From CAZFYZ01 sp964523735 (lineage in GTDB: Bacteria > Armatimonadota > UBA5829), in contig CAZFYZ010000022.1 of the NCBI GenBank assembly GCA_964523735.1, forward strand, positions 1 to 43,251: a stretch of DNA of 43,251 nt. The letters are read 5' to 3'. Below are positions 22,981 through 32,063 of this stretch, piece by piece. The position numbers and the translations under genes were made by a program. Below the pieces are notes generated by a model. That model did no database searches, was not told where the DNA came from, and saw only the letters and a list, made by a program, of their open reading frames with translations. Numbering within the stretch: position 1 is the first letter of the stretch; every line of letters starts with the position of its first letter.

Positions 22981-23664
22981 CTACCTGTTGGGGTCCCAGA
23001 CCTGGCTGGCCTTCTCACTGGACAGTGCCCTGAAGTTTCTATAGACGGAGTGTCCATCGGTATAGGCAAGCGTTGTTCCCTCATAGTGGATATCGGATGG
23101 AGTGTCGCTCGAGGGCCAGTTGTAGTCCCCGTCGTTGATGGAGGCGCGGCTCTCGTGGATCAGCATCAGGACCTTGCTCTGTCGCCGGATCGCGTCCAGG
23201 CGGATTGTGCTGGTTGTGCTGAGAGTGAACATCAGATTCATGCTATAGCTGAGCGGATAGTCCTTGTTGGTCTTTCCAGGGGGGATGCCGTACTTCACGT
23301 CCTTTGCAGCAACTTTCCTGTCGGTTGGGCAGAGGAAGACAGCCTCGTTCTTTAGATATCCGTATATCTGGCCATTCTTGGGTCGCGCCCAATAAGACAC
23401 GCCATCACAGCCCGCCCAATCGCGAGGCTGCGTGTTGATCCTGGCGTTAGGGGAGCGACCACCATTGTCGCTGGCATACATCGCGATCCCAGTAGTCAGC
23501 TGGCGGAGGTTTGCGAGGCAGGTTGCCTGCCGTGATCGTTCCTTGGCGTTGGCAAAGACGGGAAAGAGCATTGCGGCGAGTATGGCGATGATCGCTATCA
23601 CTACGAGCAGTTCAATCAGGGTAAAGCCATCATTCGCACGGATTTCAGATCTTGAGCAGGTCAA
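22981..23664 (-). CDS. Prepilin-like secreted protein with H-X9-DG end
   Basis: 227 residues. The type IV prepilin cleavage signal is GFTLIELLVVIAIIAILAAML (processing after Gly14), followed by a variable region and a C-terminal HYEGTTLAYTDG that fits the H-X9-DG motif of pseudopilin-like proteins abundant in Planctomycetota and Armatimonadota. It would be exported and cut by a prepilin peptidase; the function of such proteins is unknown. TTG 23664 has GGAGG seven bases upstream. A second member of the family is at the end of the window. Confidence 0.9.
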   Translation of the reverse strand: MTCSRSEIRANDGFTLIELLVVIAIIAILAAMLFPVFANAKERSRQATCLANLRQLTTGIAMYASDNGGRSPNARINTQPRDWAGCDGVSYWARPKNGQIYGYLKNEAVFLCPTDRKVAAKDVKYGIPPGKTNKDYPLSYSMNLMFTLSTTSTIRLDAIRRQSKVLMLIHESRASINDGDYNWPSSDTPSDIHYEGTTLAYTDGHSVYRNFRALSSEKASQVWDPNR

Positions 23665-23852
23665 TCCTGTCCCTCCGCTTAAGGAAGTTGTCTGGCTGTT
23701 AAGTATTGCCCGCCATCTGTGTCAAGTATACCCCAGCAAGCGGTCGTGGTCAACACCGGTTCTTCTCGAACCTTTCGAGTGGAAGGAATAGTGCTGTCAG
23801 AAGCGGAAAGGAACCGAGTTCCCGCCTATCGAAGGCAGGCGGGCGCAAGGAG

Positions 23853-25253
23853 ATGACGGTGAAAGACATCCTTCAATCGCTGTGTGATGAAGCCAGGAAG
23901 CGGGGGGCGACATTCGCCGATGCCCGCGCTTTCGAGGCTGAGAATACCGGAGTCATCCGCCAGGACGGGCGGGCAGATAAGCTCAATCAGAGCGCGTCCG
24001 TGGGGCTCGGCGTGCGCGTGCTGAAGGATCAGGCGTGGGGATTCGCCTCGGTAGCGGACTTCAGCGCTGATACCGCCCGAGACGCCCTCTCGATGGCAGT
24101 CGCGATGGCGGAAGCCTCGGCGGCGCGCTCAGACGAGGGAGTGGTTGCGGAAATCGAGGGTGTGCGGGGCGATGTGACGACCAAGGTAGAGATCGATCCT
24201 CGAGGCGTGCCGGTCGAGCGGAAGATGGCGGCTCTTGAGGGCTACGAACTGGCCGCGATCAAGGCCGCAGGTGACAAGCTCGCGAACTCCATCGTCGCCT
24301 ACAGCGACAGCGTCCAGCGGGAGACCATCTGCAACACGCTTGGGACGCTTGTGTCGAACGAGTCGATCCGCACGATCGTTCGAGCAGTAATCACGACCAA
24401 AGATGGCTCGATCATCCAGCGTGGCAATAGCAGGAGAGGCGAGCCGGTGGGCTTCGAGCTTGTCGAACGGACGACCGCAGAGGAGTTCTCGGTCAAGGCG
24501 GCGGAGATGGCGGTCTCGCTCTTGAGCGCGGCCCCTCCGCCCGCGGGCAAGTTTCCGGTAGTGTTCCATCCCTCGATCACGGGCCTGCTGACCCACGAGG
24601 CGATCGGTCACAACGCCGAGGCAGATCACGTGATCAGCGGGACATCGATCATCGGGGGCAAGGTCGGCGAGAAGATTGCATCGGAGCTGGTCACGATTAT
24701 CGACGATGCCACCTACCCGGGCAAGTGGGGTACCTACGCCTATGACTCCGAAGGCACCCCGGGAGCCAAGCGTATTCTGATAGAGAAAGGCGTCCTCAAG
24801 AGCTATATGCACAGCCTCGAGACAGCCGCCAAATTAGGGGTAGCGCCGAACGGCAGCGCCCGGGCGATGGACTATGCCTGCAGGCCGATCGTGCGGATGA
24901 GCAACTCCTACATAGTGCCGGGCGATATGAGCTTCGAGGAGCTGATCAAGCCCATTGACCTCGGCGTCTATCTCAAGGGCGGGGAATACGGCTACGTGAT
25001 GTGCGAGCGCGGGCAATTCACCTGCCACGCGGGCGAAGCCTATATGATCCGCAACGGCCAGGTCGCGGAGCACCTGCGGGATGTATCAGTGGTAGGGATG
25101 ACCCTGGAGGTGCTGGCTAACATCGACGCGGTCGCTAGCGACTTCGAGATGGATATGCCTGGCCGCTGCGGCAAACAGGGGCAGGGGATGTATGTAGATA
25201 ACGGCGGCCCTCACGTGCGCGTGAAGGAGCTGGTGGTCGGGGGCAGCGCCTAG
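23853..25253 (+). CDS. tldD: TldD, metalloprotease subunit
   Basis: 466 residues. TldD carries the zinc motif HExxxH, seen here as HEAIGH with His248. Other typical parts are DGRADKLNQSASVGLGVRV near the N-terminus, GTYAYDSEGTPGAKRILIEKGVLKSYMHS and CHAGEAYMIRNG in the C-terminal half. With TldE it degrades unfolded peptides and matures ribosomal peptides such as microcin B17 and PQQ precursors in other bacteria. The open frame begins at 23706, but homology starts at MTVKDIL. ATG 23853 touches the AAGGAG; GTG 23859 has better spacing. The partner tldE follows after a heptad repeat. I saw no candidate peptide gene nearby. Confidence 0.94.
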   Translation: MTVKDILQSLCDEARKRGATFADARAFEAENTGVIRQDGRADKLNQSASVGLGVRVLKDQAWGFASVADFSADTARDALSMAVAMAEASAARSDEGVVAEIEGVRGDVTTKVEIDPRGVPVERKMAALEGYELAAIKAAGDKLANSIVAYSDSVQRETICNTLGTLVSNESIRTIVRAVITTKDGSIIQRGNSRRGEPVGFELVERTTAEEFSVKAAEMAVSLLSAAPPPAGKFPVVFHPSITGLLTHEAIGHNAEADHVISGTSIIGGKVGEKIASELVTIIDDATYPGKWGTYAYDSEGTPGAKRILIEKGVLKSYMHSLETAAKLGVAPNGSARAMDYACRPIVRMSNSYIVPGDMSFEELIKPIDLGVYLKGGEYGYVMCERGQFTCHAGEAYMIRNGQVAEHLRDVSVVGMTLEVLANIDAVASDFEMDMPGRCGKQGQGMYVDNGGPHVRVKELVVGGSA

Positions 25254-25256
25254 GCA

Positions 25257-25343
25257 GTTATGAATTGTGAGTTCTGAGTTTTGAGTTAGGGATGCTGCCA
25301 TGTTGCGGTTCAACTCAAAACTCACAACTCAAAACTCAAAACC
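25257..25343. repeat. Heptad inverted-repeat element (short spacer), tldD-tldE gap
   Basis: Left arm of GTTNTGA-type units (25257-25287), spacer of about 24 bases, right arm of AACTCAA-type units (25312-25343). It starts four bases after the tldD stop and ends just before the tldE ribosome-binding site. Confidence 0.88.
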
Positions 25344-25353
25344 GGAGAATACC

Positions 25354-26685
25354 ATGGACTTAGATATGCTTAAGCGCCTTGCGCAGATTGCTTGCGATGA
25401 GGCGATATCGAATGGGGCAGATTGTGCTGATGTGAGCGTGGGGTCGGGCAGGAGCCTGGCAGTGCACCTGGAGTCGAGCGCGATCAAGTCGTGCGATTCG
25501 AAGGCAGGCGGCGGAGTTTCCGTTCGGGCGATTAGGTCCGGTGGGACGGGGTGGTTCAGCGCGGATAGCTTGACTCCCGAGGCTGCAGCTGAGGCTGGCA
25601 GGGGCGCTGCCAAACTGGCGCTGATCGCGACTCCGGACCCGGACTTTGTGGCGCTGCCCTCGCCCGCGCCTGAGTATCCCCAGGTCGAGGGCCTGTCGGA
25701 CCCGGCGCTTGCGGAGATCGACATCGCCCAGTTGATTCGTTGGGCGCTGAAGAACGTGGACGAGGCTTTGGCGGTTCACTCGGATGGGATCGTCGATGGT
25801 GGGTTCTCGGTCAACTACCACGCCGGGGCTCTGGTGAACTCGAATGGCGTCTCGCTTGCCCGGGAGAGTTCCTATATCGGCGGAGAGACGGGTGTGGTCA
25901 TAAGGCACGGGGATGACGTGGGCAGCTCGTACGAATTCGACTCAGCGCGAGTGCTTTCGGACTTCTCACCCGATGGGATAGGCGCCAAGGCAGCGGAGAA
26001 GGCCGCGAGGTTCCTGGGAGCACGCAAGGTGAAGACAGGCCGGATGCCGATCGTGCTGGGGCCGCTTGCGAGCGGCTCGATCTTCGGGAGCGTGGTCCAC
26101 AACTGCGACGCGGAGAACATCCAGCGCGGGCGGTCGTTCATGATCGGCAAGCTTGGGCAGAAGATTGGCTCGGATGTGTTGACGATCACAGACGATCCGC
26201 TGATTCCCAGGGGTTTGAGTTCCCGAGCCTACGACCCCGAAGGATTCCCCTGCAAGCCCTTGGTCGTAATGGAGAATGGCGTGCTGAAGTCCTACCTCTA
26301 CGGCTCTTATACGGCTGGCAAGGCGGGAGTCGCCAACACGGGTCACGGCGTGAGGGGCGGGGGATCGTCGACCTCGAACATCAACCCAAAGCTCGGCACG
26401 ATTACCGCCGCCGAGATCATCAAGTCTACTCCCGAGGGCATCTACATCGACATGGGTGGGATCAACCCCAACGGCGTCACCGGCGATGTGTCCTGCGTGA
26501 TCGACTTCGGCTTCAAGATCGAGAACGGCGAGTTGACGTATCCGGTCATGAGTGCGATGGTAGGCGGCAGCTTCCTGGAGATCCTATCGAACGTTGACGC
26601 GATCTCCAGCGACTATCGCTCGGAGCCCGGGCAAATCCTCCCGACGCTGCGCATTCAAGACGTGCTGGTGGCCGGAGGCGGGTAG
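25354..26685 (+). CDS. tldE: TldE/PmbA, partner subunit of TldD
   Basis: 443 residues. It shares the TldD fold but lacks HExxxH, as expected for the TldE/PmbA subunit. Conserved parts include GVSVRAIRSGGTGWFSAD, ALGPLASGSIFGSV-like PIVLGPLASGSIFG, the SSRAYDPEGFPCKPLVVMENGVLKSYLYG segment and GHGVRGGGSSTSN. ATG 25354 has GGAG upstream. Together with TldD it would form a cytoplasmic zinc peptidase. The genes are separated only by the heptad element, so they are probably one transcript. Confidence 0.93.
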   Translation: MDLDMLKRLAQIACDEAISNGADCADVSVGSGRSLAVHLESSAIKSCDSKAGGGVSVRAIRSGGTGWFSADSLTPEAAAEAGRGAAKLALIATPDPDFVALPSPAPEYPQVEGLSDPALAEIDIAQLIRWALKNVDEALAVHSDGIVDGGFSVNYHAGALVNSNGVSLARESSYIGGETGVVIRHGDDVGSSYEFDSARVLSDFSPDGIGAKAAEKAARFLGARKVKTGRMPIVLGPLASGSIFGSVVHNCDAENIQRGRSFMIGKLGQKIGSDVLTITDDPLIPRGLSSRAYDPEGFPCKPLVVMENGVLKSYLYGSYTAGKAGVANTGHGVRGGGSSTSNINPKLGTITAAEIIKSTPEGIYIDMGGINPNGVTGDVSCVIDFGFKIENGELTYPVMSAMVGGSFLEILSNVDAISSDYRSEPGQILPTLRIQDVLVAGGG

Positions 26686-26693
26686 CCGGCGGG

Positions 26694-26720
26694 GTTGAGA
26701 GTTCAGAGTTGAGAGTTGAG
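26694..26720 (+). repeat. Heptad array, GTTGAGA type, single arm
   Basis: Four 7-bp units (GTTGAGA, GTTCAGA, GTTGAGA and GTTGAG with the last base changed) directly after tldE. No opposite arm is present; a different repeat starts right after it. Confidence 0.75.
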
Positions 26721-26726
26721 CTGCAC

Positions 26727-26785
26727 CCCTCCAGGTTGTATCCCTCTAGGTATCTTTGTATCCCTCCAGGTATCTTACCTGGAGG
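26727..26785 (-). repeat. Short ACCTGGAGGGATACA repeats ending in a hairpin
   Basis: Read on the minus strand, ACCTGGAGGGATACA occurs about three times (two copies diverged by a base or two), once with a 5-base insertion, so part of it is a 20-bp tandem repeat. At 26763-26785 the last unit forms a perfect 10-bp hairpin (CCTCCAGGTA / TACCTGGAGG, 3-base loop). Confidence 0.7.
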
Positions 26786-26988
26786 TCCGTTGCGCCAGAA
26801 AAGCGCGCCAGATAGCCATGGTAGGGGGTACCGGAACGCGGCCAATCGGATGCATGCCAACACGCCACTCTTTCTGCACCCCCCATGCATGGTAGTTTGG
26901 CACACAATCCACAACTTGCGCCAAAAACATACGCCAACATACAACCCTACTACATATATGTATAATGCGCTGTTGAGCCCATTACTCA
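26786..26988. other. Non-coding region
   Basis: About 200 bases without a supported gene. The part near 26930-26980 is AT-richer (TATGTATAATGCG resembles a -10 box). Nothing else is recognised. Confidence 0.3.
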
Positions 26989-27180
26989 CTAGTTGTACCT
27001 TATATAGAAGAACAGCACGGCGGCTGTGACTATTGCCCACCAGATCGCAGGGTTTCGCGGTCCCCTCATTTGCGACTCCTGTTCCTTGGGGAAAGTCAGG
27101 ATCTTCTTCGTCCAGGTCAGGCCTATCAACTCCTCTTGGCTCTTCGGTTTGGTCTCCAGTCTCACGATGATGCCCGACAA
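26989..27180 (-). pseudogene. C-terminal remnant of a sodium:solute symporter (SSS family)
   Basis: 63 residues open from a TTG. The sequence TKPKSQEELIGLTWTKK followed by a last membrane segment AIWWAIVTAAVLFFYIRYN resembles the final 60 residues of SSS-family transporters. The usual 450-plus upstream residues are absent; the frame closes upstream at a TGA near 27236. It is probably a decayed gene end rather than a functional small protein. The family assignment rests on recall of the TKP..EEL.GL pattern. Confidence 0.55.
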
Positions 27181-27334
27181 AGTGTACTCCCCCGGAAGGA
27201 CGCTGGCGACGATTGTCGGATGGAGCTGGACTCAGGCGGCCATAGTGTCAGTTGATGGCGCTGTTCAGCTCGGGGATAATGGTGAGGGCAGATTGACAGA
27301 TTCTCAGACCAAGGACAGAACGGCAGATTGGCCC

Positions 27335-27390
27335 TTGACAACTGCCTTGGCTTGGGATACACTCGGGTTGTGGCATGCACGCGCGTGCAT
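27335..27390 (+). promoter_or_regulatory. Promoter with LacI-type operator, GH36 gene 1
   Basis: TTGACA (27335-27340), 17-base spacer, TACACT (27358-27363). The perfect 16-bp palindrome ATGCACGCGCGTGCAT (27375-27390) lies just past the transcription start, a classic repressor position. The same palindrome recurs at 33141, 36347, 37465 and, varied, 37556. Confidence 0.8.
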
Positions 27391-27417
27391 ACAACATGAG
27401 GGGAGAGGTCCTGTCTG

Positions 27418-30400
27418 GTGAGTAATACTACAAGTCTACGGATGTTCGCGTGCGTGGTGATCGTTTCCGTGCTGTCGATGGCTGCGCTGGCTGACGAGAG
27501 CGTCGAGATCGCTGCCAATATCCAATGGGCGGAGACGGCATTCTCAAGCACTCCCGGCGCGCCGCTGCCATTCTCGTTTGTCTATGGTGGGCAAGCGTCC
27601 GGGAACATCGTAGGAACGTGGTCACGCAGCCTTGTGGACGAGACACTCAGTCCCACAACCCGCCGTCGCACGCTAACCCTCACCGATCAGGCAACAAAGC
27701 TGGAGATCAAAGCTGTCGCACATATCTACACTGACAGCGCGGGCGTCGATTGGACCCTATACTTCACCAACAAGGGCACGGACGATACCCCGGTGATCGA
27801 GCAGGTGAGGTCCGTCGATGTCTCGGATTCGTGCAATGCCGGAGCGCAGGTCCGTGTCCACCGGCTCAAGGGCAGCCTCTCCGGCGCGGACGACTGGCTA
27901 CCGTTCGACGATACCATCGCGTCAGGCGGCAGGCTGGACTTTGGCACGAGCAACGGACTTTCGTCGGAAACATGTCCTTTCTTCAACGTCGATTGGGGTG
28001 CCGGCGGGGTGGTAACCGCCATCGGCTGGACCGGGCAGTGGACAGCGAGCGTGGTCTACTCATCGAGCGGATCCGTCGGCGTTGCCGCTGGAATGCAATA
28101 CATGCACCTCAGGCTGCACCCGGGCGAGTCCATCCGCTCGCCGCGGATCTTGCAGGTTCGCTGGACCGGCTCGGATGAGCTTGCAAGCTACAACCTCTTC
28201 CGCCACACCATGTTCAAGCACATCATGCCGCGCATCGACGGCGAATTGGTCACTCCGCCGATCGTGCACCTCGGCACGGCATTCTATGAGATGAACAGCA
28301 GCACCGAACAGAACACGCTCTCACACCTGAACGCGATCGAGGGGCTCGGATTCGAGTCGTACTGGCTGGATGCTTACTGGCTCAAGAGCGACTTTCCACT
28401 TGGGGTCGGCAACTGGGGGTTTCCGATCTCCCGGGTGGTCGCGGAGGATCGGTTCCCCAACGGCATAGCACCAATCGGAAGCGCCACACACGCACAGGGC
28501 ATGAGCTTCGTGTTCTGGGTCCAACCCGAGACTGTCTGCCCAGGGACGGCTCTGGCCAGCGAGCACCCGGAGTGGGTGATCTGGCCAACCGACGGCATTT
28601 CTACCCTGTTCGGCTCAGGTCTGTTCGATTTGGGGATTCCCCAGGCACGGGAGTTCGCCACAAGCTATCTCACGGCGATAGTGGCGGCCTACGGCATCGA
28701 TTGCGTCCGATTCGACTTCTTCCCCTCTCCGGTTCACCTGTGGCTGAAGAAGGATCCCTCCGATTCGAACCGGCAGGGCATCACCGAGATACGCTATGTC
28801 GAAGGCCTGTACAAGATGTGGGATGACCTGCTCGCGGACCCATCCAAGCCGTTCATCGATAACTGCGCGAGCGGCGGCCGACGGATAGACCTCGAGACCT
28901 GCTCGCGATCAATCCCTCTGTGGCGAACCGACGCCACCATCGGCCCCTTGTTCGCTAACGACTTCGACCAGGCCTCCGTGCAGAATCAGGTCATGACCGC
29001 TGGGCTGAGCAGATACGTGCCATTCAGCACCAGCGGCCAGATGGGCGTGACCCCCTACCAGTTTCGCGGAGGGTTCAACGCGGGGATCTCGTTCTGCGAG
29101 GATGTGCGCCCAGCTGGCTACCCGAAGGACAAGCTCGCCCAGGCGATCGCCGAGGGCAAGCGCATTCGCGGATACTACTTCGGAGACTACTACCCGCTCA
29201 CTCCTGTCACCACAAGCGCAACCGACTGGTGCGTGATGCAATACCACTTGCCTGACACTGACGAGGGCATGGTCATGGCATTCCGCCGGTCACTCGCATC
29301 CGCAACTACCTGCCAATGCGATTTGCGTGGAATCGACACCCAGTCGAACTACGATGTGCTTCTGTCATATGACTACGAGCGCTCCCCCGCCGTCGCTGTG
29401 ACTGGCTCCCAGCTCGCGCACCCGGTGATCGAGATACCCGACAAGCCCGGCTCAGTCATCATGGAGTACAAGAAGAACGCGCTGACTGGAAGCGGCATTG
29501 TCTCGGGCACAGTGCGAGCGACTGCTCCGGGCGCATCGCCGACTCCTGTGTCCGGCGCAATCGTGCGCGTTACTGGCGACCCCGTCGGCACGACGACCGA
29601 CGGCGCCGGTGCGTACTCGCTCTGTCTTGTGCCCGGGACGTATACGCTGCGGTGCGAGAAGACCGGCTACTCGCCCGTGCAGGCACAGGTGACGATCGCC
29701 GACCGAGACGCCATTGCTCAGGACTTTGAGCTCACGATCGGACTGGTAACCGGAAAGGTTACGGCCAACAGTCCCGCGCAGCAGCCGATCGCCGGCGCGA
29801 CCGTCCAGGATAGCGATGGGTTGTGCTCAGCAGTCACCGATTCCTCTGGCACATACAGTCTAGCCCTGCCACCGGGCACGCAGACATTGACAGCATCCGC
29901 CCAGGGCTACGAGACCATCAACGCTCAGGTAACGGTTCCCACCGGCGGCACGCTTGTGCACGATTTCAGCCTCAACGTCCGCGCCACAGACAGCGTCTCC
30001 GACCAGTTCAGCCTCACAAACGCGCCCGGCGGAGTCTGGACCTACGGCTGGCAGCAGCAACTCGGAGGCGCCCTGACTCTCTACGACAACCTCTCGAACC
30101 CCGCGCCTGCGATCAGTATGTGGAACACGCAGGGAGATGCCGGCGCGGGCATCGCGGGCCTGGTCTGGAAGAACACGACTACCCAACCCAGCGATCAATG
30201 GGGCTGGACGGAGCCGGGGCAGGTCTGCTTGCACCCCGGCCCAACGGACCAAAAGGCCGTCGTAAGGTGGACCGCCCACGCCGACGGCCACTTGCGGATT
30301 AGCGCCGTCTTCAGCGGACAGAATCCTTCGGGCGACAGCGTCGACGTCCGTGTGCTCAAGAACGGAGCTTCGCTCTACAGCAGCTATGTATCGGGCTTCG

Positions 30401-31155
30401 CGGGCCGTTCGACCAACAGCTTTGCTGATCGGTTCGGCGCGAGTCCCATCAGAACCTACAAGGGCGAGACAGACGTCGTCGCCGGTGACACTATCGACTT
30501 CTGCGTAGGCTACGGAGGCAACGGCTACAACTGCGACCTCACGGGGCTTGACGCCCGAATCACCTCGTTCACCTCTGTCCCAAGCCTCGCCTCAGCTCGG
30601 TCGGCCGCGAATGGAGCCGTCGTGAGCATAGCCGAGCCCGTGGTCGTGACGATGGGCTCAGGCACGCTACCTGATGGCAGCATCTACGTTCAGAGCGAGA
30701 GCCGCGTGTGCGGCATCAAGGTAGTTCCTGCCGCGGGAGGCCGCTCGGCCGCTGTCGGAGACAGGGTCTATGTCACTGGCACAGTCGCGGTCGAGGGCGG
30801 CGAGAGGGCGCTGATCGACGCAACCTTGCCCTTGATAGGCGGCGGTGTCGCTGCGCGTCCCGTGGCTGTCCGAGGTGTCAGTGCCACGACGCCCGTTGTG
30901 ACGGGGCTACTGGTGAGAGTGTGGGGCAAAGTTACGTTCGCCAGCAGCGACCCTGCCTTCTTCTACGTAGACCAGGGGTCTGGTGCGGCGGACGGCAGTG
31001 GACACGCCGGTCTACGGATCGAACCCTACGGCGCTACCATTCCTTCGGTCGGGCAGTTCGCCGCAGTGACCGGCGTCGCCGGTTTGGCCCTCGATGGAAC
31101 AGCTAGCGTTCACGTGATACGTACGCGGACCTCCGCGGACTTGACGACATACTGA
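27418..31155 (+). CDS. Secreted multi-domain GH36-type glycosidase
   Basis: 1245 residues, with a signal peptide (about 1-25, ending MAALAD). Residues about 30-690 are GH36-like (alpha-galactosidase family): N-terminal beta-sandwich with GVDWTLYFTNKGTDDTPVIEQV, then the catalytic barrel with nucleophile candidate Asp433 in CVRFDFF and acid/base candidate Asp505 in LWRTD. Next come two carboxypeptidase-regulatory-like domains (about 695-850), one NPxGxWSYG-type module (about 858-1052, here APGGVWTYG) and an OB-like C-terminal region. The start is GTG with a GAGAGG upstream. A LacI-type operator controls its promoter. Its likely task is to split alpha-linked galactosides or related glycans outside the cell; the substrate is not decided by sequence. 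Confidence 0.88.
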   Translation: MSNTTSLRMFACVVIVSVLSMAALADESVEIAANIQWAETAFSSTPGAPLPFSFVYGGQASGNIVGTWSRSLVDETLSPTTRRRTLTLTDQATKLEIKAVAHIYTDSAGVDWTLYFTNKGTDDTPVIEQVRSVDVSDSCNAGAQVRVHRLKGSLSGADDWLPFDDTIASGGRLDFGTSNGLSSETCPFFNVDWGAGGVVTAIGWTGQWTASVVYSSSGSVGVAAGMQYMHLRLHPGESIRSPRILQVRWTGSDELASYNLFRHTMFKHIMPRIDGELVTPPIVHLGTAFYEMNSSTEQNTLSHLNAIEGLGFESYWLDAYWLKSDFPLGVGNWGFPISRVVAEDRFPNGIAPIGSATHAQGMSFVFWVQPETVCPGTALASEHPEWVIWPTDGISTLFGSGLFDLGIPQAREFATSYLTAIVAAYGIDCVRFDFFPSPVHLWLKKDPSDSNRQGITEIRYVEGLYKMWDDLLADPSKPFIDNCASGGRRIDLETCSRSIPLWRTDATIGPLFANDFDQASVQNQVMTAGLSRYVPFSTSGQMGVTPYQFRGGFNAGISFCEDVRPAGYPKDKLAQAIAEGKRIRGYYFGDYYPLTPVTTSATDWCVMQYHLPDTDEGMVMAFRRSLASATTCQCDLRGIDTQSNYDVLLSYDYERSPAVAVTGSQLAHPVIEIPDKPGSVIMEYKKNALTGSGIVSGTVRATAPGASPTPVSGAIVRVTGDPVGTTTDGAGAYSLCLVPGTYTLRCEKTGYSPVQAQVTIADRDAIAQDFELTIGLVTGKVTANSPAQQPIAGATVQDSDGLCSAVTDSSGTYSLALPPGTQTLTASAQGYETINAQVTVPTGGTLVHDFSLNVRATDSVSDQFSLTNAPGGVWTYGWQQQLGGALTLYDNLSNPAPAISMWNTQGDAGAGIAGLVWKNTTTQPSDQWGWTEPGQVCLHPGPTDQKAVVRWTAHADGHLRISAVFSGQNPSGDSVDVRVLKNGASLYSSYVSGFAGRSTNSFADRFGASPIRTYKGETDVVAGDTIDFCVGYGGNGYNCDLTGLDARITSFTSVPSLASARSAANGAVVSIAEPVVVTMGSGTLPDGSIYVQSESRVCGIKVVPAAGGRSAAVGDRVYVTGTVAVEGGERALIDATLPLIGGGVAARPVAVRGVSATTPVVTGLLVRVWGKVTFASSDPAFFYVDQGSGAADGSGHAGLRIEPYGATIPSVGQFAAVTGVAGLALDGTASVHVIRTRTSADLTTY

Positions 31156-31192
31156 TCCGCAGTGCGGGTCAACTCGGCTTTTGGGGGACACA

Positions 31193-32029
31193 ATGGCTCA
31201 GGAACAGAGGATGCAAGGCAAGCGGGTGTTGGTTACGGGCTCCGGAACAGGGATCGGGCGGGAAGTCGCACTGGAGTTTGCGAGACAGGGCGCGGATGTC
31301 GTCCTGCACTACTCGCACAGCGACGCTGGCGCGAAGTCGGCTGCTGAGGAGATCAAGTCGATGGGCCGGAAGGCCACGGCGTTTCAGGCCGATTTCGACA
31401 GAGTGCCTGAAGTCACGGCGTTGGGCGAGCAAGCGCTGGAATTCCTTGGCGGGATCGACTGTCTCATCAACAACGCCGGGATCACCTTCAACAAGCCTTT
31501 CGAGAAGGTCACGCCCGAGCAGTTCGATACGATGTTTCACGTTAACATCCGCGCCCAGTACTTCCTGACTCAGAAGATCATTGGGCAGATGGTGGAACGC
31601 GGCAAGGGCGCAATCTGCAACATGACCTCGATTCACGGGCTGCAGGGCGCGGTGGAACACTCGGTCTACGCAGGAACGAAGGGCGCGATAATGGCCTATA
31701 CTCGAGTGCTCGCGGTCGAATACGCCCACAAGGGTGTCAGAGTCAACGCTGTCTGCCCGGGTGGCGTGACTGTTGAGAATCACTACAAATTCATTGAGGG
31801 ACTCACTGAAGAAAGCAACCGCGAAAGCGCAAAGGCCGTGCCCGCGCAGCGCTGGGGTGACCCGCTCGATGTGGCGAAGCTAACGGTGTTTCTGTGTTCG
31901 GATGATGCTGACTACATCGTGGGGCAGACGATCGTCATCGACGGCGGCGCAACGGCGATGATGGGGTTGATGTCCGGATTCGCCGACCTGCCATTCACAT
32001 TCGGCAAGGGCTACGTGCCGGGGGCGTGA
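31193..32029 (+). CDS. Short-chain dehydrogenase/reductase (SDR)
   Basis: 278 residues. Classical SDR: cofactor motif TGSGTGIG (residues 15-22), NNAG (INNAGITF), and the catalytic Ser-Tyr-Lys with YAGTK (Tyr159, Lys163). It resembles sugar (glucose/galactose-type) dehydrogenases and 3-oxoacyl reductases; placed between glycosidase and sugar-transporter genes it is probably a sugar or sugar-acid dehydrogenase (inference). A TTG at 31181 is possible, but ATG 31193 has GGGGGA at good distance. It starts about 38 bases after the GH36 gene and is probably in its operon. Confidence 0.9.
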   Translation: MAQEQRMQGKRVLVTGSGTGIGREVALEFARQGADVVLHYSHSDAGAKSAAEEIKSMGRKATAFQADFDRVPEVTALGEQALEFLGGIDCLINNAGITFNKPFEKVTPEQFDTMFHVNIRAQYFLTQKIIGQMVERGKGAICNMTSIHGLQGAVEHSVYAGTKGAIMAYTRVLAVEYAHKGVRVNAVCPGGVTVENHYKFIEGLTEESNRESAKAVPAQRWGDPLDVAKLTVFLCSDDADYIVGQTIVIDGGATAMMGLMSGFADLPFTFGKGYVPGA

Positions 32030-32063
32030 CCACTGCGAACCGCATTGAAAGGATAGCTCGAGT

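Noticed and set aside
23665..25353. A RiPP precursor peptide served by TldD/TldE
   Set aside because: No small open frame with a leader-core pattern stands next to the pair; TldD/TldE also act in general peptide turnover.
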